Assembly (NCBI RefSeq): GCF_000263715.2
Contig: NZ_CM001514.1
Coordinates: 2,528,936 to 2,592,935 of the forward strand
Source of the DNA: Pseudomonas synxantha BG33R
GTDB taxonomy: Bacteria > Pseudomonadota > Gammaproteobacteria > Pseudomonadales > Pseudomonadaceae
Reading direction: 5' to 3'
DNA length: 64,000 nt
How positions within the stretch are numbered: position 1 is the stretch's first letter; the number at the start of each line of letters is the position of its first letter. The position numbers were made by a program, and so were the translations under genes. This document shows positions 22,315 to 30,768 of the stretch, piece after piece. The notes under the pieces are model-generated. The model saw only the letters and a program-made list of their open reading frames with translations, was not told the DNA's origin and did no database searches.

Positions 22315-23489
22315 GACCAGGTCACCGGCAGGCAGTGGGCACCGCGAAAGAACGTCGCCGTTTTCCACTGCACCTGCCCGCAGCGTTGCAGGTTGGGCAG
22401 GCGTTCTACCAAGGCTTGCAACGCCTCTTGCAACTCCACCCGCGCCAGCGCCGAGCCGATGCAGTGATGCAGGCCGTGGCCGAAGCCGAAATGGCCGCCG
22501 GCATCGCGTTGCAGGTTGAGGGTTTGCGGGTCGGCAAAGCGCGCCGGGTCATGGTTGGCCGCACCGATGGATGCGAAAACGGCTTCGCCCCGGCGAACCA
22601 GGGTTTCACCCACCTGGATATCTTCGAGGGCGTAATGCACAAACATCGCCGCCGACGCCAGCGGGATATAGCGCAGCAGCTCTTCCACCGCCTGGGGAAT
22701 CTGCTCGGGATGGGCCTTGAGTTGTTGCCACTGTGCGGGATTGTCCAGCAACACCAGAATGAAATTGGGGATCTGCGAAGCACTGCCTTCGTAGCCGGCG
22801 ACGAGAATGGCGATGCACAACAGCAGCAGTTGGTCTTCGCTCAGGCGCTCGCCTTGGTCATCGGCCTGGGCCAGGGCGGTCATGAAATCGTCCTGGGGCT
22901 GACGGCGCCGCTCGGCGACCAGGCCCTTGATGTATTCGGCCAGTTCGCCCAAGTGCTGTTGGGTCAACGCGGCGTCTTCGGCGCGGGTCGACAGCAATGA
23001 GTCGTTCCATACCTTAAAGCGGTCACGGTCTTGCAGCGGTACGCCCAGCAGCTCGCAAATCAACGCCAGGGGCAACGGTAAGGCATAGTCGCTCACCAAG
23101 TCGGCGGGCGGGCCGGCGGCGAGCATACGGTCGATCAACTCATGGGCGTAGGCCCGAGCATGGGGGCGCAGTGCTTCGACGCGCCGCCGGGTAAACGCCT
23201 GGGCGGCGCGGGAGCGGATCCGCGTGAGTTGCGGCGGGTCCATCATCACGATGCCGCCGGCAATTCGCGGGAATGCTCGCGGGGCATCGTCGCGGCGAAA
23301 GGCTTCGCTGCGGCTGAAACGCCGGTCGCCCAGCACCAGGCGCACATCGTCATAGCGGGTGGCGAGCCAGGCTGGCGCGCCGATGGGCATCTGGATACGC
23401 AGCAGGCCCGGCGCTTGCTGGGCATGGCGGTAAGGCTCGGCGAGCTCCAGGTCGGTGAAGGCATTGAAAGGGTAGGCCAGCGGGGTCAT
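22311..23489 (-). CDS. Cytochrome P450 in the siderophore operon
   Basis: 392 residues from the ATG at 23489, overlapping the upstream methyltransferase gene by ATGA. It is a soluble bacterial class I P450. Seen motifs are the I-helix AGYEGS (231-236), ExxR (Glu270-Arg273), and the heme loop FGFGHGLHHCIG with Cys343 as ligand. The conserved I-helix Thr is replaced by Gly235, followed by Ser236, which is unusual and may change oxygen activation. No ferredoxin gene is present, so it depends on housekeeping partners. A tailoring oxidation (hydroxylation, desaturation or ring oxidation) of the peptide is inferred. Confidence 0.93.
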   Translation of the reverse strand: MTPLAYPFNAFTDLELAEPYRHAQQAPGLLRIQMPIGAPAWLATRYDDVRLVLGDRRFSRSEAFRRDDAPRAFPRIAGGIVMMDPPQLTRIRSRAAQAFTRRRVEALRPHARAYAHELIDRMLAAGPPADLVSDYALPLPLALICELLGVPLQDRDRFKVWNDSLLSTRAEDAALTQQHLGELAEYIKGLVAERRRQPQDDFMTALAQADDQGERLSEDQLLLLCIAILVAGYEGSASQIPNFILVLLDNPAQWQQLKAHPEQIPQAVEELLRYIPLASAAMFVHYALEDIQVGETLVRRGEAVFASIGAANHDPARFADPQTLNLQRDAGGHFGFGHGLHHCIGSALARVELQEALQALVERLPNLQRCGQVQWKTATFFRGAHCLPVTWS

Positions 23490-25162
23490 GGCAAGTCCTT
23501 GGCGGTAGGCAGGTCGGGCAAACGGTCGAGCAGTTCCAGGTGCAGGTCTGGGTGTTCCAGGTGCGCGGCCAGCGCGGCGCGGCTCAAGCGTTGGCAGGGC
23601 ACTTGGGCGACGAACACACGATGGCCGAGCGGCGCCAGCGGGTGGTCGGCGGCGGGCAGGCTGCGATTGCCCTGGAACCCGGCGCGGGCCAGGGCGGTTT
23701 GCCATTGGTTGAGATCGAGGAAGGTACTGCTGCTCAGCGCGCGCTCATCGCTGGCCTGGTTGAGCATGAAAGCCTGGGAGGCCATCACCCAGAACTCCTC
23801 CTGGGTCGGCTCGCTGAACACCAGCCAGCCGCCGGGTTTGAGCAAGGCGAGCAGGGTGGCCAGGGAGCGCTCGGTGTCGCGGGCGGCATTCAGCACGCCC
23901 CCGGCGACGATCAGGTCCCAACTCTGGGTGCGATAGCCTTGGGCAGGGGCGGGGCGGTCGATATCAAACACCCCGTGGCGCACCCACGGCCAGGCGTGCA
24001 GACGCTCGGCGGCCTGCTCGCTGAAGTAGCGCGACACGTCGGTGCACAGATAGTCCACCGTGACCTTGGCCAGGGCCGGCACCACGGCCTGGGTGGTGGA
24101 ACCGGTGCCGGCACCGACTTCCAGCACCCGCAAGGTCTCGGTGCCGCTCTGGCGCGCAGCCCAGGCGCCAATCCAGTGAGCCACGGCGCGATGCTGGTAC
24201 TGCGCCGCCAGGCTTTCGCGGTACAACGCCGCCGCACGTTCGGTGCGGCCTTCGGGAAACAGCAGGTGCACCGCTGCGCACTCACCGCGCATCAACGCCG
24301 GCAACTGGCGAGCGTTGTCTCGCGCGTAATCGAGGGTGGCGCTGCCGCCGGTGTTGCGCGCCCAGTCCAGGCTCAACTGTGCCCAGATGCCCTCCAGGCT
24401 GGCGTCGCTCCAGGCGCAGGCGTCGAGGTTGGGATGCAGGCGGTCGCCTTGGCGGCGCAGCAAATCCTCGGCTTGGAGCACGTCGAGCCAGCGTGCGATG
24501 AGTGGGCGGTGGCCGGGGGCTATGCCGGCATTGGCGAGGCTCTGCGCCACATCGTTGAGTGGTGCGGGCAGCAGGCCGCACTGCTCCAGGCCATTGAGCA
24601 TCGACAGCAAGGCGGCGTGGCTCAAGCGCTGGTTCAACTGTACGGCGTCGGTCAGCTGCGTGACGCTGAACTGCTGATCGACGGCGGCTGCGGTCGCGTC
24701 CAACTGATCGTCCACTGTCGCCGGTTCGCACGGCTGGGGCACCGCGAACAGTGTCGTGCCGTGCAGCGCCACCGCATTCACCTGGGGATGTTCCAGTGCC
24801 CGCCGGCACCAGCGCTGGTGCTCACGCTTGACGCTGACCAAGTCGCGCCCGTCATCGGTAAAACCCTCTACGTGGCAATCGAGCTGCGCCGCTGCCCGTT
24901 CCGCCAACTGCCAGTCGCCCGGTCGGGGGCTGATGAATAACAGCTGTTGCAGATGGCTCAGATCACTCAGGGCCAGGGCGGGAAAGTCCAGCAGACGCTC
25001 CAGTTGTTCGGCGCTCATCATTACCACCGCCGGACGCTGGCGTTCGAGCACTGCCAGCAAACGGGCCGGGGCCTGTTGATGCAGGCCCAGGTCGGTAAAG
25101 ACCGGCAAGCGCCAGGGGTGCTTGCCGGCGGGCAGTTCGATCAGCAAGGTGTCGATATTCAT
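23486..25162 (-). CDS. Stand-alone NRPS methyltransferase flanked by adenylation-domain remnants
   Basis: 558 residues from the ATG at 25162, which has AGAGGAG 7 bases upstream; a TTG at 25168 is not needed. Residues about 30-130 look like a fragment of an adenylation domain (LLAVLERQRPAVVMMSAEQ, LSDLSHLQQLLFISP). Residues about 180-520 are an NRPS-embedded type SAM methyltransferase with motif I LRVLEVGAGTGSTT and LLKPGGWLVFSEPT. The last 25 residues (LELLDRLPDLPTAKDLP) resemble adenylation core A10. The ATP-binding A3 and A8 loops and any carrier domain are missing. It looks like the methyltransferase of a module whose adenylation domain has withered. It probably methylates a carrier-bound thiazoline in trans. 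Confidence 0.82.
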   Translation of the reverse strand: MNIDTLLIELPAGKHPWRLPVFTDLGLHQQAPARLLAVLERQRPAVVMMSAEQLERLLDFPALALSDLSHLQQLLFISPRPGDWQLAERAAAQLDCHVEGFTDDGRDLVSVKREHQRWCRRALEHPQVNAVALHGTTLFAVPQPCEPATVDDQLDATAAAVDQQFSVTQLTDAVQLNQRLSHAALLSMLNGLEQCGLLPAPLNDVAQSLANAGIAPGHRPLIARWLDVLQAEDLLRRQGDRLHPNLDACAWSDASLEGIWAQLSLDWARNTGGSATLDYARDNARQLPALMRGECAAVHLLFPEGRTERAAALYRESLAAQYQHRAVAHWIGAWAARQSGTETLRVLEVGAGTGSTTQAVVPALAKVTVDYLCTDVSRYFSEQAAERLHAWPWVRHGVFDIDRPAPAQGYRTQSWDLIVAGGVLNAARDTERSLATLLALLKPGGWLVFSEPTQEEFWVMASQAFMLNQASDERALSSSTFLDLNQWQTALARAGFQGNRSLPAADHPLAPLGHRVFVAQVPCQRLSRAALAAHLEHPDLHLELLDRLPDLPTAKDLP

Positions 25163-25164
25163 GC

Positions 25165-26193
25165 TCAAACTCCTCTGGCCTGGAACAAGCGCTGCCCCGC
25201 AGCAGCGAGCGGTTCGCCCGCGTCAGGCCATACCTCCAGCAACTCAAAACCTGCGACCTGCAAGGTCTGGCGCCACGCGTCGACAGCCATGAAGGCTTCA
25301 TCGCAAGCACGCAGCGGCGCATCGGCCGGCGGCGACAGCAACAGGTGCATGAAGGTCAGCATCGCCGGGTTGTCGGCGATGGATTCACTAAACAGCAAGG
25401 CGCCGCCGTCGCGCAGGCTGGTGCGGATCTGGCCGAGGCAGTCGGGCAGGTCGCGGGCGTTGTGCAGCGCGTTGCCGGCAATCACCAGGTCTTGGCTGCG
25501 GGGCGCTATGCCCTGGTCGCTGAAGCGGCGATTGAGATCGAGCAGGCCGAACTGCATCCCCGGCTCAAGACGAAACTGACGCTGGGCCGCACTGGTGAAC
25601 AGCGAGCTGATGTCGGTAAAGCGATAATCCTTCTCGCGTTCTTGCAGCGCCGTCAGCACCGTAGCGGTGGTGCAACCGGCGCCGCCGCCCAGCTCCAGCA
25701 CCTGCAGCGGCCCGGCAGCGGCGTTGACTTGTCGCGCCCGGGTGCCCAAAGCGTGATTGACCGCCGCAGTGAAGTGGTTGTGCTGGTAGGCGCCCATCAC
25801 CTTCACCGGGTCCCCGCCAAGCATCAGCAAGTGGGTGAGGGTGAATTGATCGCGCAGCAGGTCGGGCAGGCATTCGATCACTTGGGTATGCAGGCGCGCC
25901 ATGCTGGCTGGAAAGCCCAATGCGGCATACAGGCGCGGCAGTTCACCCACTTGCGGGTCATCGGGGGGCACTGGCCAACCCAGGCGTTTACCTTCCTCGT
26001 GCAGCAGGCCGGCACGGGTCAACGCGGCCAGCCAGCGGCGTACCACCCAGGCATGACGGGCCGCCGTGCCCAGGGCCTGGTTGATGTGCTCGGCAGTGCG
26101 CCACGCCTGCAACGGCAACGCATGGCTGTGCAGTAACACCTGGGCCATCACGCCCAGGCTCAAGTGTTCCAGCTCGTTCAGGGCGGTGTTCAT
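25165..26193 (-). CDS. Second stand-alone NRPS-type methyltransferase
   Basis: 342 residues from the ATG at 26193, overlapping the upstream gene stop by ATGA. It has an N-terminal helical segment (HAWVVRRWLAALTRAGLLHEEG) that closely matches the one before the methyltransferase in the second NRPS (HHWLVRRWLAALCDAGLLHGEQ). The SAM motif I is LQVLELGGGAGCTTA, and SLRDGGALLFSES comes later. So this and the 558-residue neighbour are paralogues of an embedded NRPS methyltransferase set free from a synthetase. With them the pathway has three methyltransferase domains. It likely acts on carrier-bound intermediate; C- or O-methylation cannot be told. Confidence 0.84.
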   Translation of the reverse strand: MNTALNELEHLSLGVMAQVLLHSHALPLQAWRTAEHINQALGTAARHAWVVRRWLAALTRAGLLHEEGKRLGWPVPPDDPQVGELPRLYAALGFPASMARLHTQVIECLPDLLRDQFTLTHLLMLGGDPVKVMGAYQHNHFTAAVNHALGTRARQVNAAAGPLQVLELGGGAGCTTATVLTALQEREKDYRFTDISSLFTSAAQRQFRLEPGMQFGLLDLNRRFSDQGIAPRSQDLVIAGNALHNARDLPDCLGQIRTSLRDGGALLFSESIADNPAMLTFMHLLLSPPADAPLRACDEAFMAVDAWRQTLQVAGFELLEVWPDAGEPLAAAGQRLFQARGV

Positions 26194-27293
26194 AGGCAAC
26201 CTTCTTGGGCGACGTGCAGTTGATCGAGCGGGTCGTGCAACAGGTTCAGGCTACGAATCGCCGAGGTGCACAGCAGGCGCTCCAGGCTGGCGGCGGGCGG
26301 CAGGGCCTGGGCCGCTTCATGGCAGCCGGCGCTGATCTCACCCTCCATCACGCTGATCACCGTGATCGCGGCCATGGCTGCGGTGAGCGCCGCATTGCCT
26401 GCGCCACTGAGCACCAGGCTGCGGGTCCGGACCTCGCTATCGTGCAGGCCCTCCAGTTGCAGCAGCAGGGTGACGAAGGGCGCCTGGCCGCTGAGGTCCA
26501 GGCGGCTGGCTTCGCACAAGCGCTGCACCGCTTCTGCCCTTGGCAAACCGTGAGCCTGGTCAAACGCCTTGAGCACGTAGCCGTCGGTGATCACGTTGAA
26601 CCACTGGCCGATGTCCAGGTTCAGGTCCATGGCCAGGCGTTCACCCTCAAGGTTCAGGTAGGGCAGCAGGTGGACCGGGCCGGGAAAACACGGCACCGAC
26701 ACCTCGCGCCGGCGCCGCAGTGCGCGGCTGCGACGCCCGTGTTGCCAGGCCGCCAGCGGTTCGCTGCTGCCGTCCACCGCACCGTGCAAAAAGTCGTCGG
26801 CAGCCACGGCGGTAAAGTGATCGCGCAAGCCGAAATAGCTGGTCAGGCTGCGCACCTGGGTGAATTCCTGCTCGGCCAGCCAGCGCGGCAGCAGGCCGGT
26901 GAGCCCCGGTTGCAGGCCTGCGCCCAATATCGCGCAGCGGCCACACCATTGGGCTGGGTCGAGGTGCATATGACCGGCGGCGTCAACGTAATGGGCGTCG
27001 GCCTGCAACGCTGCCAGCGCGGCACGGTCCTGCATGCGCCACGAGGGGCCCGCGCAGTTGAGCAGCACAGCGCAACCACGGGCGAAGGTGGCCAAAGCCT
27101 GGGCATCGTTGAAGTCCACTGCGGCCCATTGCAAACGGGCTTGGGGCCATTGCTGCTGGAGAACCTGCACGCAGTGCGCGCCCTTGGCGGCATCGCGCCC
27201 GCCCAGGCGCAGATTGTTCACTCCCAGCGTCAACAACGCCTTGGCGCTGGCCAGTCCCACGTCGCCACTGGCGCCCAACACCCCGATCAGCAT
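26190..27293 (-). CDS. Saccharopine-dehydrogenase-like NAD(P)-binding protein
   Basis: 367 residues with an N-terminal dinucleotide-binding motif GVLGASGDVGLASAKAL. It also has LNCAGPSWRMQDRAALAALQADAHYVDAAG, typical of the saccharopine dehydrogenase-like family, and a GAGLQPGLTGLLPRWLAE turn. The substrate is unknown. The gene overlaps both neighbours inside the siderophore operon, so a step in assembly or tailoring, for example a second imine or thioester reduction, is inferred. Pyochelin has no counterpart. The C-terminal part ends in a hydrophobic AALTAAMAAITVISVMEGEI segment. Confidence 0.75.
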   Translation of the reverse strand: MLIGVLGASGDVGLASAKALLTLGVNNLRLGGRDAAKGAHCVQVLQQQWPQARLQWAAVDFNDAQALATFARGCAVLLNCAGPSWRMQDRAALAALQADAHYVDAAGHMHLDPAQWCGRCAILGAGLQPGLTGLLPRWLAEQEFTQVRSLTSYFGLRDHFTAVAADDFLHGAVDGSSEPLAAWQHGRRSRALRRRREVSVPCFPGPVHLLPYLNLEGERLAMDLNLDIGQWFNVITDGYVLKAFDQAHGLPRAEAVQRLCEASRLDLSGQAPFVTLLLQLEGLHDSEVRTRSLVLSGAGNAALTAAMAAITVISVMEGEISAGCHEAAQALPPAASLERLLCTSAIRSLNLLHDPLDQLHVAQEGCL

Positions 27294-29032
27294 GGCTGCG
27301 CCTCGGCTTTCAAGCGCCAGCCGCCGGCGCGCTGGCGGTCATGCCAGAACCCGGCGTAGCGACCGTTTTGAGCAAGTAATTGTGCGTGCGTCCCCGATTC
27401 CACCAATCGGCCTTCATCCAGCACCAGTATCTGGTCGGCGGCCATGATGGTGGGCAGGCGGTGGGCGATCACCAGTACTGTGGCGTTTTGCATCAGGGCG
27501 TGAATCGCCGTCTGCACGAAGGCTTCATTGTGCGGGTCGAGGGCCGCCGTGGCTTCATCCAGCAGTACGATGGGCGCCCGCTTGAGCAGGGCCCGGGCCA
27601 GGGATACCCGTTGGCGTTCGCCGCCGGACAGCGCCGCGCCGCCTTCGCCTACGGGGGTGTTCCAACCCTGGGGCAGGCGCGCGACGATTTCATCCACACC
27701 GGCCAATCGCGCCGCTTCGGCCACTTGCTCGGCGCTGGCGTCCGGGCTGCCGACGCGGATGTTGGCCTCCAGGCTGTCGTCGAACAGGTAGACGTCCTGC
27801 ATCACCAGGGACAACTGCGCCATCAGCGCTGCGTTGGACAGCTCGCGTACGTCCACGCCGCCAACCCTGACGCTGCCCTCGCTGGCATCGAAAAAGCGCA
27901 TCAACAAGCGGGTGACGGTGGTTTTGCCCGAGCCCGAGGCGCCGACAATCGCGGTCATCGAATGCGCCGGTGCGCTGAAGGTCAAGTTATGCAGCACCTT
28001 TGGCCCGCTGGGGTACCCGAAGCTGACCTTGTCGAAGGCCAGGGTGCCGGGTGCCGTCAGCGGTTGGCTCACCGCGGGCTCCGGCAGCGGCGGCTCACGC
28101 AGGATACCCACCAGTTGCTCCAGGTCGTTCGCGGCCATGCGTAACAGACCACTGCGCGCCGCCGCTTCGGCCAGCGGCCCGACAAAACGTGCCGCCAGCG
28201 CGAGCAAGGCGACCAACTGGATGGCGTCGATTTCGCCATGGGCGGCCAGGGCGATGCCCACGCCCACCAGCAACGCAAACGCCAGTTGTACGGTCAGGCC
28301 ACCGGCCAGCAACTTCGGAAAGGTCTGCGACAGCATCGAGCCGCCCGCGTGTTTCTGCGCCAGGTTGGCGGCCTGCAACGGCGCGTAGCCGTCCTGGGTG
28401 CGACCAAAGGCGCGCAGTACTGGCTGGTAGCGGGCGAACTCGACCACGCGGTTACCGGCCAGAGTCGCGGCGGCTTCCACGCGCGCATCATTGCTGCCGA
28501 TGGCGGCGGCCGACCAGTGATGGGTGAAGTAGATCAGCGGCGCGCACAATGCGGCGGTCAGGCCCAAGCGCCAGTCGAACACGAACAGGGTCAGCGCCAC
28601 GGTAGCCGGCACCACCACGCCGGACACCACCGGCCCCAGGTAATGGGCAAACAAGCCGGTGACCATCAGCGTGCCGCTGGTGGCACTGCGCGACAGGCGC
28701 CCGACCTTCTCGGAGTTGAACCAGCCCAGCGGCAGGCTGACCAGGTGCTGGCCAAGGCGGTCATGCAAGGTGGTCAACACCAGCAGCGCCAGGGCAAAGC
28801 CCTTCATGGCCTGCTGGTAATGGGCGATGCAGGTCAGCACCACCATCGCCGCCAGGCCAGCCAGCCAGAGGGACGCGCGGTGCAGGTCACCGGCAAACAG
28901 CGCGTGCAGGATCGGCACCAGCAACGCCACGGCCAGCCCTTGCAACACGGCACTGGTCACCAGCCAGGCGAGGTAGCGGTACAGGCGTGCGGCGTGGGCC
29001 GGGCCCAATAAAGTCACGAGGCTGCGGATCAC
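27287..29032 (-). CDS. Half-size ABC transporter, PchI/YbtQ type
   Basis: 581 residues from a GTG at 29032, chosen because it forms a GTGA overlap with the previous stop and has GGAG 8 bases upstream. Six transmembrane segments fill residues 1-300. The nucleotide-binding domain has Walker A GASGSGKTT, signature LSGGERQRVSLARAL and Walker B IVLLDEATAALD. It pairs with the preceding gene product as a heterodimer. In Yersinia the pair YbtP/YbtQ imports ferric yersiniabactin across the inner membrane. By analogy this pair imports the metal complex, although its exporter-like fold leaves direction open. Confidence 0.9.
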   Translation of the reverse strand: MIRSLVTLLGPAHAARLYRYLAWLVTSAVLQGLAVALLVPILHALFAGDLHRASLWLAGLAAMVVLTCIAHYQQAMKGFALALLVLTTLHDRLGQHLVSLPLGWFNSEKVGRLSRSATSGTLMVTGLFAHYLGPVVSGVVVPATVALTLFVFDWRLGLTAALCAPLIYFTHHWSAAAIGSNDARVEAAATLAGNRVVEFARYQPVLRAFGRTQDGYAPLQAANLAQKHAGGSMLSQTFPKLLAGGLTVQLAFALLVGVGIALAAHGEIDAIQLVALLALAARFVGPLAEAAARSGLLRMAANDLEQLVGILREPPLPEPAVSQPLTAPGTLAFDKVSFGYPSGPKVLHNLTFSAPAHSMTAIVGASGSGKTTVTRLLMRFFDASEGSVRVGGVDVRELSNAALMAQLSLVMQDVYLFDDSLEANIRVGSPDASAEQVAEAARLAGVDEIVARLPQGWNTPVGEGGAALSGGERQRVSLARALLKRAPIVLLDEATAALDPHNEAFVQTAIHALMQNATVLVIAHRLPTIMAADQILVLDEGRLVESGTHAQLLAQNGRYAGFWHDRQRAGGWRLKAEAQPC

Positions 29033-30768
29033 AAGGACATCTCCAGGTCGGGGGCGGTGGTTTCGGTGCCGGCAAGCCACAGGCGGGCATAGGTGCCGTT
29101 CGCCGCCAGCAATTGCTCGTGAGTACCGTTTTCCAGCACGCGGCCCTGGTCGAGCACCACGATCTGGTCGACGCCGCAGATACTCGCCAGACGGTGAGCA
29201 ATCACCAGCACCGTGCGGCCGCGGGCCAGTGCAGAGAGGGCATCCTGGATCAGCGCTTCGGACTCGGGGTCGGCGTGGGAGGTGGCTTCATCGAGGATCA
29301 GCACCGGCGTATCGGCCAGTAGCGTGCGAGCGATGGACAAGCGTTGGGCTTCACCGCCGGAAAAAATCGCGTCTTCGCCGATCACCGACTGATAGCCGCG
29401 GGGCAGGGCGCGGATGCGTTGATGAATCTGCGCGGAGCGTGCCGCTGCCTCGACGTCGGCATCGCTGGCCTCGGGGCGGCCCAGGCGCAGATTGTCGGCA
29501 ACGGTGCCGTGCACCAGTTGCGCGTCCTGCAACACAAAGCCCACGTGTTGATACAGCTGGCGCGGGTCAATCTCGCGCACATCCACACCACCCACGCAGA
29601 CCCGCCCGGCGTAGACGTCGTGAAAGCGCGGCACCAATTTGGCCAGGGTCGATTTGCCCGCGCCGGAGGCACCCACCAGCGCGGTGACGCTGCCTGCCGG
29701 GCAGTGCAGGTCGACGCCATTGAGGATCAGGTGCTCGGGGTCATAGCCGAACTGCACCTGTTCAAAACGAATATCACTGCCCTGGGGCATCCTGCACACC
29801 TTGGGCGTAGGCAGTTCCTCAACCTCAAGCAGCGCCTCGATGCGGTCGGCGGCCGCGAGGGCAGTGCGCTGGGCGGTGAGGCTCTGGTTGATCACCAGCA
29901 ACGACTGCGGAATCACCACGGCTACCAGGGTTTCGGCGAACAGCTCCAGCGCTGTAATCCAGCCCTGGGCCAGCAACAGGCTGCCCACCCCCAGGCTCAC
30001 CAACAGAATTACCGGCACGCTCAGGGCCATCGATGAAAACGCTTCCAGGCGCAGCAGCGGCCGCACCCAGCCAGCGTATTGCGTGCTGAACTGGTCGACC
30101 GCCTGCTGATAGCTGCGATGGGCCTGGCCCACCTGGCCGAACGCCTTGACCACGGCAATGCCGTGGACAAACTCGACAATCGCCGCGCTGACCCGGGTCA
30201 TGCTCTTGTCGAGCAACTGCATCTTGGCGCCGAAGCCGCGCATCATCAGGCTGTAGGCCACCGCGTAGATCGGCAGGGTCAGCACCGCCAACAGCGCCAG
30301 GCGCCAGTTCAATGTGACCAACCAGATCAGCCCTGCCAGCGGGGTGACTATCGCCGCCGTCACTTCCACTGCGTGATGGGCAACCAGGTGGTGCAGGTCT
30401 TCCAGGTCGTCCTGCACCACTTTGCGCACCGCGCCGGAGGTGGTGTCGGTGTACCAGCCCAGCGGCACGCGCCCCAGCTTGCGCACCATGGCTTCGCGCA
30501 AGCTCGATTGCAGGCGGTGGTCGGCCAGGTGGGTCAGCCACAGCGCGACGCCGCTGGCCATCCAGCCAAGGCTCAGGGCGACCACTACCAGCGCCGCCCA
30601 CAGCCACAACGTGTGGCTGTGGGCATTGCCGGCCAGCAGCAAGCGGCCCAGTTCGGTCAGGCCGATAAAGGGCACCAGGTTGACCAGTGCGCCGACGGCG
30701 GCGAATACCACACCGAGGCGGATCAGGCGGTTGACCGGGCGTTTGAGGGTATCGAGTGCGGTGCTCAT
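29029..30768 (-). CDS. Half-size ABC transporter, PchH/YbtP type
   Basis: 579 residues with an N-terminal membrane domain and a nucleotide-binding domain. Motifs are Walker A GASGAGKST, signature FSGGEAQRLSIARTL and Walker B VLILDEATSHAD. Its start overlaps the stop of the second NRPS by ATGA and its end overlaps the partner half-transporter. Partner of the next gene; role as for YbtP/PchH in import of the metal-loaded siderophore through the inner membrane. Confidence 0.9.
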   Translation of the reverse strand: MSTALDTLKRPVNRLIRLGVVFAAVGALVNLVPFIGLTELGRLLLAGNAHSHTLWLWAALVVVALSLGWMASGVALWLTHLADHRLQSSLREAMVRKLGRVPLGWYTDTTSGAVRKVVQDDLEDLHHLVAHHAVEVTAAIVTPLAGLIWLVTLNWRLALLAVLTLPIYAVAYSLMMRGFGAKMQLLDKSMTRVSAAIVEFVHGIAVVKAFGQVGQAHRSYQQAVDQFSTQYAGWVRPLLRLEAFSSMALSVPVILLVSLGVGSLLLAQGWITALELFAETLVAVVIPQSLLVINQSLTAQRTALAAADRIEALLEVEELPTPKVCRMPQGSDIRFEQVQFGYDPEHLILNGVDLHCPAGSVTALVGASGAGKSTLAKLVPRFHDVYAGRVCVGGVDVREIDPRQLYQHVGFVLQDAQLVHGTVADNLRLGRPEASDADVEAAARSAQIHQRIRALPRGYQSVIGEDAIFSGGEAQRLSIARTLLADTPVLILDEATSHADPESEALIQDALSALARGRTVLVIAHRLASICGVDQIVVLDQGRVLENGTHEQLLAANGTYARLWLAGTETTAPDLEMSL

